Shown here piece by piece: positions 23,151-28,307 of a DNA stretch of 28,307 nt. Each line of letters begins with the position of its first letter. Position 1 is the stretch's first letter. Under the pieces are notes generated by a model that searched no databases, was not told the DNA's origin, and saw only the letters and a list, made by a program, of their open reading frames with translations. The position numbers and the translations under genes are program-made. The stretch comes from Clostridiales bacterium UBA6468 (GTDB lineage: Bacteria > Bacillota > Clostridia > Oscillospirales > Oscillospiraceae). The stretch lies in NCBI GenBank assembly GCA_002436765.1, contig DJNI01000079.1, positions 1 through 28,307 of the forward strand, written 5' to 3'.

Positions 23151-24719
23151 TTACGCCTTGTTCCGGGAGGTCAGCCCCCGGAGCATCATGGGAAGAATGC
23201 CCTCCCGGCAGCTTTCGTAGGGCTTTCCACCCAGGTACAGCCGCTCCACCCGAAGGCCACTGAGCTTATCCTTGGGGACGGTGTACGGGTTTTCCGACAG
23301 CACCGCCATGTCCGCGATTTTCCCGGCTTCCAGGCTGCCACGCTCCTGTTCGTCAAAGGCCGCCCAGGCGCCGTTGTAGGTACACATCCGCAGGGCGTCC
23401 TGCACGGAGACCGTCTGACCGGCGTTGCCGTTGTTCACCGCCCTGTCCATCCAGGCGATGGGGTCGGGGGTGGTGCAGGGGGCGTCGGATCCGAAGGAAA
23501 CCACGATGCCGTTGTCCCGGAACGTGCGGATGGGGTTCAGCTTTTCCAGACGGTCGTGACCCAGAATACGCTCCAGATACTCGTCCGGCTCCTGCTTCCA
23601 GCCGATAAACGCGCTCTGCATGGGCATCTGGATGTGATAGTCCCGGCAAACCGCAATGCCCTCCGGGGTGGGCAGGCAGTCGTGGATGATGCCGTGGCGG
23701 TGATCGTCTCTGGGGGAATCGTCCAGCGCCGCCTTCAGCGCCCGGCAGGCCTGGTCAAATGCCTTATCGCCGATGGCGTGCAGCTCGATTTGCAGCCCCG
23801 CCCGGTTGGCTTCCTTGCAGAAATCCATGACCTTCCGGTCGTCGTAGTACAGCACGCCCTCGCCGCCGGTTTCGTCGGCATAGGGGGCGTTCAGCGCCGC
23901 GTCGTGGGAGCCGAAGCAGCCGTCCAGGGCGCAGGCGAAGCAGCCGCCGATGCGGGGAAGATGCCGGCCGGTGGCCGTTTTTACCTTCATGCTCTGGGGA
24001 AAGACCCGGATCTGGAATCCGTTTTTCAGCCCCTTGGCAAAGAGCTTTTCCAGGGTGATGTCCAGATCCCCCGCGAAGCCCACGCCGCTGACGGTGTGGA
24101 CGCAGCCGATGCCCCGGCTTGCCTGAAAATCCACCGCCGACTGCATATTGTGGATCAGCTCGGGGATGGACAGGGAATTGGTCAGCGAGTTGGAAAAGGC
24201 GAAAAACGCCTCCTGATTCATTTCCCCCGTGTCCGGGTGGTAGCCACGCAGGTGCTTGACCCTGCTTTCCATGGCGTGCAGAAGCCTGGAATTGACGATG
24301 CAGGCGTGGCCGTCGTATTTTACCACCATGATCTCCTTGCCGGGACACACGGCGTCCAGCTCCCGGCGGCTGATGAGCCGCCCCTCCTTGACGCAGTAGG
24401 GGGACGCGCCGAAGGCGATCAGCGTTTTCTTGGGAGACTGCGCCGCGAACCGCTTCACCATCTCCATGATCTCGGCGTTGGACGCCGCGTTCATGACGTT
24501 CAGCCCAGCGTGGAAGGTGGAGAAGGAGGCAAAGTGCTGGTGGGTATCCACGAAGGCGGGAATAAGGGCTTTTTCCCCCAGGGAAACGATCTCGGCGGCG
24601 CGGTACCGTTCGGGCAGGTCGCCGCCCACGTACAGGATCTTCCCGCCGTCCTCCACGAGATAGCGGGCGACGTCGTTATTTTGGTTGACCGTCAGAATGT
24701 GGCCTTCATAGCATTTCAT
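23151..24719 (-). CDS. YtcJ-like metal-dependent amidohydrolase
   Basis: A 522-residue enzyme of the amidohydrolase_3 (YtcJ) family. The metal ligands fit the pattern: His60 and His62 (VDTHQHF), His314 (ELHAIGDKAF), His346 (GIIHDC) and Asp412 (FGSDAPC). The C-terminus returns to the beta-sandwich (GSLEAGKIADMAVL). There is no signal peptide, so it is cytoplasmic. The frame is open further upstream, but ATG 24719 (GGAGGG upstream) overlaps the stop of the LicC-like gene as ATGA, so translation is coupled. Its substrate is unknown; the neighbourhood suggests hydrolysis of an amide or amino-alcohol conjugate that supplies the LicA/LicC enzymes (inference). Confidence 0.88.
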   Translation of the reverse strand: MKCYEGHILTVNQNNDVARYLVEDGGKILYVGGDLPERYRAAEIVSLGEKALIPAFVDTHQHFASFSTFHAGLNVMNAASNAEIMEMVKRFAAQSPKKTLIAFGASPYCVKEGRLISRRELDAVCPGKEIMVVKYDGHACIVNSRLLHAMESRVKHLRGYHPDTGEMNQEAFFAFSNSLTNSLSIPELIHNMQSAVDFQASRGIGCVHTVSGVGFAGDLDITLEKLFAKGLKNGFQIRVFPQSMKVKTATGRHLPRIGGCFACALDGCFGSHDAALNAPYADETGGEGVLYYDDRKVMDFCKEANRAGLQIELHAIGDKAFDQACRALKAALDDSPRDDHRHGIIHDCLPTPEGIAVCRDYHIQMPMQSAFIGWKQEPDEYLERILGHDRLEKLNPIRTFRDNGIVVSFGSDAPCTTPDPIAWMDRAVNNGNAGQTVSVQDALRMCTYNGAWAAFDEQERGSLEAGKIADMAVLSENPYTVPKDKLSGLRVERLYLGGKPYESCREGILPMMLRGLTSRNKA

Positions 24720-25630
24720 AGCGTTCCCTCCGTTCGGTAGGTGGGATCCAGCTGGGCAAGTTCGCAGTAATTGTCGATCTCCATGATGTCCGACTTCCGA
24801 CACTGGCGGATCTCCACGGCGTAGCGTTCCTTCCGGAGCACCAGGGGGATGAATTCCCAGAAATAGTCCTTCCCGCCGTCTTCCTCATAGACCTGCCGGA
24901 AATCTTCCCGCAGGCGGGCGCTGTCCGCTTTCGTCCAGTAAGAAATGCCGTAGTAGTTGTAGCAGAAGGTGTTTCCCTTTTGGTAGTTGATGATGTGACC
25001 GTTTTCGTCCATCTGGAAGCTCCAGTCGTCGGTTTCCAGGGAGTAGGCGCCGAGGATGTTGCTGACGTACTGGTATTTGGTGATAATGCTGGGATTGGTG
25101 ATGTACAAGTCCGCTTCGCACAGGTAGCAGCCGTCCAGCTTATTAAGCCCCGCCATGACAGAGGAAATGTTGTTGGTCTGATCGTAAATGTCGTTGTCCA
25201 CCAGGGTCAGGAAGGGGTATTTTTCCAGCAGCGCGTCAAAGCATTCCTTTCGGTAGCCCCGCACCACGGTGATGTCTCGAATTCCCACCGCCGTCAGGGC
25301 GTCCAGCAGCGTTTCCAGGATGCGCACGCCGTTCACCGTCACCAGAGGCTTGGGGCGGTCGGCGGTGGCGGGCATCATCCGGGAGCCGAACCCGGCGGCC
25401 AGAATAATTGCGCTATTTACCCGGTAAGGCTCCAGCGCGGCAAGCCCGGCTTCCGTGACGGCGAGGGCGTCCCCGTTCCGGGTGATCCATTTTTCCGCCG
25501 CCAGCTGCTCCAGGCACCGGGAGATTTCCCCGCCGGAGACCGTCAGGGTGTCCGACAGCGCCCGCAGGGAATATTGTCCCGCCCCGTTCCGCTCCAGGTG
25601 GGAAAGCACCTCAAATTCATATCGCGTCAT
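24716..25630 (-). CDS. HTH - LicC-like/phosphonate-type cytidylyltransferase
   Basis: A 304-residue protein. Residues 1-65 form a winged-helix-like domain (SLRALSDTLTVSGGEISRCL, then LTVSxAGL-type end TEAGLAALEPYRV), closely resembling the start of the LicC-LicA fusion two genes on. From about 70 is a nucleotidyltransferase with IILAAGFGSRMMPATADRPK (the G-rich NTP loop and Lys), VRGYRKECFDALL, CEADLYITNPSI and FWEFIPLVL. It has no kinase domain. Likely substrates are phosphocholine or 2-aminoethylphosphonate, activated with CTP; the sequence cannot decide between them. It is the first gene of the operon, with its own promoter, and overlaps the amidohydrolase by 4 bases. Confidence 0.85.
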   Translation of the reverse strand: MTRYEFEVLSHLERNGAGQYSLRALSDTLTVSGGEISRCLEQLAAEKWITRNGDALAVTEAGLAALEPYRVNSAIILAAGFGSRMMPATADRPKPLVTVNGVRILETLLDALTAVGIRDITVVRGYRKECFDALLEKYPFLTLVDNDIYDQTNNISSVMAGLNKLDGCYLCEADLYITNPSIITKYQYVSNILGAYSLETDDWSFQMDENGHIINYQKGNTFCYNYYGISYWTKADSARLREDFRQVYEEDGGKDYFWEFIPLVLRKERYAVEIRQCRKSDIMEIDNYCELAQLDPTYRTEGTL

Positions 25631-25677
25631 GGTTTTTCGTTCCTTTCTGCCGAAGCGGGCGTTGTTATCTCCTCCTA

Positions 25678-25706
25678 ACTATACTACACGCCCGGAAGAA
25701 AATCAA
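25678..25706 (-). promoter_or_regulatory. Promoter of the LicC/amidohydrolase/LicCA operon
   Basis: On the minus strand: TTGATT (25701-25706), a 17-base spacer and TATAGT (25678-25683). The -35 overlaps the stop codon of the MATE gene, so the operon can be expressed independently of the pump and its leader. An extra AGGAGG (25670-25675) lies well upstream of the used AAAGGA site. Confidence 0.75.
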
Positions 25707-27034
25707 CGTTGGTTTCCCGAGACGCTCTGGCAGCGGCGCATCATAAGCGCCACGAAAACCGCGATCACCAGCTCCGTAATGGGCATGGCGAACCAGATGC
25801 TGTCCGCACCGGCGGCGAAGGGCAGCAGGTAGATCAGGATACCACTGATGACTGCGCCCCTGCCCACGGAAACCGCGAAGGCGGCGGAGGGCTTCATCAT
25901 GGCCTGAAAATAGTAGGTGGAGAAAATGTTGAAGGGAAGCAGCAGGAAGGAAATGCCGTAGCGCCGGATAATGCCGGGGGCGATGTCCAGAATGTTCCGG
26001 GTCGGGGTCATGAAGATCCGCACGAAGGCGTTGGGGATCAGCTCTGCGGCCGCCGTCCACACCAGCCCGAACACTGCCGCCGTCCCCAGGGCGTATTTCA
26101 GAATTTCGTCGATGCGGCTTTTCTGCCCCGCACCGAAGTTCACGGACAGGATGGGCTGCGCCGCCTGACCGATGCTGTAGGCGCAGCACTGCACGAAGGT
26201 GCTGATGTTGATGATGATGCCGTAAACGGACAGGGCGTCAGTTCCGAGATAAAATAAGATCTGACGGTTAAAGAACATGGTGAGAATGCCCATGGCCACG
26301 TCCACAAAGAAGGTGGAAAAGCCTGTCGTGCTGATTTCCCGTATCTTTGCAAGAAGCCGGGTCGGCCTGACCAGCCGCAGGGTGTTCTTCTTCCGGGCGA
26401 AGTGCGTCAGCATGACGGCAAGGGAAAGCACCGAGCCGATGGCCGTGGCGATACCCGCGCCCATAATGCCCATATCCACCACGAACACGAAGAAATAGTC
26501 CCCGAACACGTTGAAAATCCCGCCGAACAGGACGGCTTTTGTGGCAAGGGCAGGGTCGCCGTCGTTGCGGAGAAAGGCTGACAGCAGCTGGGTCATAAGA
26601 AAGCTGGGGACGACGAATTTGATGGGAAGCATGTATTCCCGCGCCAGAGGCAGAAGCGTCTCCTCCGCGCCGAAGATCGTCAGCAGCTGACGGTCGAAAA
26701 AGGCGACGGCAGCCCACGTGAGCACGGCCAGAATGCCTGTCTCGATGAGCGCGGCGGTAAAATACTCGTTGGACTCTTTTTCGCTGACGCCGGGCTTGCC
26801 CCGCATGGTGCCGAACAGCACGGAGCCGCCGATGCCGGTGAGCAGACCCAGACTGTAAATGATATTCCAGACCGGGCTGACCACTGCCAGCGCCGCCGTA
26901 CCGGCGGGACCCTGATACCAGCCTACCATCGCGGCGTCCACGATGCCGTAAATGGAGGAGATCAGCGCACTGCCAAAGGCGGCGGCGAGATACTTAAAAT
27001 ACAAAGGCCGGATCTTGTCTGTCAGAAAATTCAT
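25703..27034 (-). CDS. MATE family efflux transporter (MepA-like)
   Basis: A 443-residue polytopic membrane protein with about 12 hydrophobic segments in two similar halves. The N-terminal half starts with FKYLAAAFGSALISSIYGIVD and AALAVVSPVWNIIYSLG, and the second half has GYGI-like IINISTFVQCCAYSIGQAAQPILS, the conserved MATE patch. MATE proteins export cationic or small organic compounds using Na+ or H+. AAGGAGG lies upstream of ATG 27034. The 130-base leader contains two small hairpins and an intrinsic terminator, which suggests riboswitch control and, by analogy with mepA genes, guanidinium as ligand. The last residues are polar and the stop overlaps the next operon's promoter. Confidence 0.93.
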   Translation of the reverse strand: MNFLTDKIRPLYFKYLAAAFGSALISSIYGIVDAAMVGWYQGPAGTAALAVVSPVWNIIYSLGLLTGIGGSVLFGTMRGKPGVSEKESNEYFTAALIETGILAVLTWAAVAFFDRQLLTIFGAEETLLPLAREYMLPIKFVVPSFLMTQLLSAFLRNDGDPALATKAVLFGGIFNVFGDYFFVFVVDMGIMGAGIATAIGSVLSLAVMLTHFARKKNTLRLVRPTRLLAKIREISTTGFSTFFVDVAMGILTMFFNRQILFYLGTDALSVYGIIINISTFVQCCAYSIGQAAQPILSVNFGAGQKSRIDEILKYALGTAAVFGLVWTAAAELIPNAFVRIFMTPTRNILDIAPGIIRRYGISFLLLPFNIFSTYYFQAMMKPSAAFAVSVGRGAVISGILIYLLPFAAGADSIWFAMPITELVIAVFVALMMRRCQSVSGNQR

Positions 27035-27077
27035 TGGTAGTTACCTCCTTTTCGCCCGGATCTCGGCGCAAGAAAAA

Positions 27078-27122
27078 GAGCTGGATAAGCACAGGCGTTT
27101 CAGCCTCTGCCTTATCCAGCTC
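27078..27122 (-). terminator. Leader terminator (expression platform) of the MATE gene
   Basis: A stem of 12 perfect pairs (GAGCTGGATAAG with CTTATCCAGCTC) with an inner AGGC/GCCT stem is followed on the minus strand by five T residues (27073-27077). It lies between the promoter and the start codon of the MATE gene, so it must be bypassed for expression. The 5' arm begins right after the second small hairpin. Confidence 0.85.
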
Positions 27123-27158
27123 CTCATTTCCAGTGAATGATTTGCCCTCCGAGCAAGC
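27123..27158 (-). promoter_or_regulatory. Candidate guanidine-IV (mepA motif) riboswitch aptamer
   Basis: On the minus strand, directly after the promoter, two short hairpins occur: TTGC-(TCGGAGG)-GCAA (27142-27156) and TCATT-(CACTGGA)-AATGA (27124-27140). They are followed without a gap by the terminator stem. The small size, two-hairpin layout, transcription-termination platform and position upstream of a MATE gene match the guanidine-IV class found before mepA genes in Clostridia. The consensus is recalled, not searched, so the class call is tentative. Confidence 0.62.
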
Positions 27159-27165
27159 GGTTGGT

Positions 27166-27194
27166 ATTATACCTTATAAAAAACCAAAGGTCAA
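27166..27194 (-). promoter_or_regulatory. Promoter of the MATE gene
   Basis: On the minus strand: TTGACC (27189-27194), a 17-base spacer and perfect TATAAT (27166-27171). It lies about 30 bases past the stop codon of the exchanger gene. Transcription should start near 27159, just before the two small hairpins. Confidence 0.88.
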
Positions 27195-27222
27195 GCCCTT
27201 TTTTGCATTCTTTTCCGGATTT

Positions 27223-28191
27223 TTATAGTCCGAACTGAATTGCGCAGAAGGCCGCGTAGATGCACAGCAGCACAATGCCCTGCCAGCGGTGGAGCTTCTT
27301 GGTGGTCAGCGCGGGAACGGTCAGCAGCGCCATGACGATGATCATCAGCGGCATATCCAGAATCAGAGAGGAATTGATGCCGAAGATGGTCTTGCCCACG
27401 GGAACCTCAAAGGGCGCGAGGGTGACGGACACGCCGGAAACCAGCACCAGATTGAACAGGTTCGCGCCGATGATGTTGCCGATGGACAGGGAGCCGTGAC
27501 CCTTCACAAGAGAGGTGATGGCGGTGACCAGCTCGGGAAGGCTGGTGCCGAGAGCCACGAAGGTCAGCGCGATGACCGTTTCCGGGACGCCCAGCGCCTG
27601 AGCGATGAGGGTGCCGTTGTCCACCAGCAGGTTCGCGCCCACGGCAATGACCGCCGCACCCACCACCAGGAGCAGCAGCTCCTTCCACAGGGGAAGGGAC
27701 GTGCCATCGTCATGGTGCTCCTCGTTCTGGGGGGCGGGGGTCTTAATGCCATGACGGATGGTGACGACCATGTAGAGGACAAACATCGCCAGCAGCACGA
27801 TGCCCAGCGGCCGGGTGAATTCGCCCATCCCGTAGGCCGCGAAGCAGTAGACGGCGGCTGCCACGAAGAAGAAAATCACCGGCTTTTTCATGGACTGCAC
27901 ATCCACGGGGGCGGGTCGAACGGCCAGTGTGATGGCGGCGATGAGGGAGGTATTGCAGATGATGGAGCCGATGGCGTTGCCATAGGACATGGCGCCCTGG
28001 CCGTTCAGTGCGCCGGTGGCGGACACCATCACCTCCGGCAATGTGGTTCCGATGGACACCACCGTGGCGCCTACGATGATCTCCGGGATGTGGAACCGCC
28101 GGGCAAGGCCGGTGGCGCCGTCCACGAACCAGTCGCCGCCCTTGATGAGCAGCACAAGGCCAACTGCAAACAATAATACGGGTACAAGCAT
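27223..28191 (-). CDS. Calcium/sodium antiporter (CaCA family, YrbG-like)
   Basis: A 322-residue membrane exchanger with two homologous halves of about five helices. The alpha-repeats are visible: GATVVSIGTTLPEVMVS (41-57) with downstream SYGNAIGSIICN, and LTFVALGTSLPELVTAI (209-225) with SIGNIIGANLFN. The acidic residues Glu53 and Glu220 are the expected cation ligands. A polar His/Glu/Asp loop (about 155-163) separates the halves. ATG 28191 is chosen over an upstream in-frame ATG because AAAAGGAG precedes it and the first helix starts at once. A palindromic element begins 22-25 bases upstream. Ion selectivity is inferred from the family. Confidence 0.93.
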   Translation of the reverse strand: MLVPVLLFAVGLVLLIKGGDWFVDGATGLARRFHIPEIIVGATVVSIGTTLPEVMVSATGALNGQGAMSYGNAIGSIICNTSLIAAITLAVRPAPVDVQSMKKPVIFFFVAAAVYCFAAYGMGEFTRPLGIVLLAMFVLYMVVTIRHGIKTPAPQNEEHHDDGTSLPLWKELLLLVVGAAVIAVGANLLVDNGTLIAQALGVPETVIALTFVALGTSLPELVTAITSLVKGHGSLSIGNIIGANLFNLVLVSGVSVTLAPFEVPVGKTIFGINSSLILDMPLMIIVMALLTVPALTTKKLHRWQGIVLLCIYAAFCAIQFGL

Positions 28192-28213
28192 GATGATTCT
28201 CCTTTTCCTTATT

Positions 28214-28307
28214 TGGGAACCTCTGATTAAATCGGCAAGGACTGTGAGCAAGAGATTTTTCGTCCAATCGAGGTATCGGAAACGGAGGAATACTGTATGT
28301 ATTTCCC
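28214..28307. repeat. Palindromic element copy at right edge (cut by window end)
   Basis: The left arm (28216-28260) matches the reverse complement of 1-45 at 41 of 45 positions, and the inner part (GAAACGGAGGAATAC, then GTATGTA) matches copy C. The window ends near the centre of the palindrome. It lies in the leader or promoter region of the exchanger gene. Confidence 0.8.

Noticed and set aside
22392..24740. 782-codon open frame on the plus strand antisense to the licCA and amidohydrolase genes
   Set aside because: It spans the boundary of two real genes, has no ribosome binding site or recognisable domain, and results from the third-position GC bias of the minus-strand genes.
27078..27122. 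TPP riboswitch-like string CTGGATAA in the MATE leader
   Set aside because: The string is part of a perfect terminator stem and the other TPP-aptamer segments are missing.

Overview
The window is the replication-origin region of a moderately GC-rich low-GC-phylum bacterium (Bacillota, Clostridia). The most likely group is Oscillospirales (Oscillospiraceae-like gut anaerobes). This is inferred from the order dnaA, dnaN, yaaA, recF, gyrB, gyrA, from a remB (DUF370) gene, from consensus sigma-A promoters with 17-base spacers and strong AGGAGG-type ribosome binding sites, and from a MATE pump leader that resembles the clostridial mepA (guanidine-IV) riboswitch. The species cannot be read from the sequence alone.

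Left part (1-4130): serS, mscL and an aldose-1-epimerase-like gene form a plus-strand run closed by a terminator. They are followed by a small AT-richer accessory patch holding an XRE-type HTH regulator, a 51-residue ribbon-helix-helix protein and a DUF4160/DUF2442 gene pair. Central left (4131-6796): guaB (an IMP dehydrogenase of the Tritrichomonas-like type) and a YitT-family membrane protein run away from the origin.

Origin and replication/topology operon (6797-16550): a 493-base gap holds divergent promoters for yitT and dnaA and a palindromic repeat in the dnaA leader. dnaA is followed by a clear oriC (several DnaA boxes, a DnaA-trio-like run and an AT-rich stretch). Then come dnaN, yaaA, recF, gyrB, gyrA, rnhA and remB, tightly packed, ending in a bidirectional terminator.

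Right part (16554-28191): nearly all genes lie on the minus strand, head-on to replication from this origin. They are prfA-tsaE-tsaB-upp (translation termination, t6A tRNA modification, uracil salvage), rlmA (23S rRNA methylation) with a divergent secreted polysaccharide deacetylase, a three-gene operon (HTH-LicC-like cytidylyltransferase, YtcJ-like amidohydrolase, HTH-LicC-LicA fusion), a MATE efflux pump behind a riboswitch-like leader, and a Na+/Ca2+ exchanger-family protein.

The most unusual items are a family of 160-220-base imperfect palindromes, with five copies in the window and four of them directly upstream of start codons (serS, guaB, dnaA, the Ca2+ exchanger); the HTH-fused LicC/LicA operon with an amidohydrolase; and the candidate guanidine-IV riboswitch on the MATE pump. 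No tRNA, rRNA, CRISPR array, transposase or phage gene was seen.
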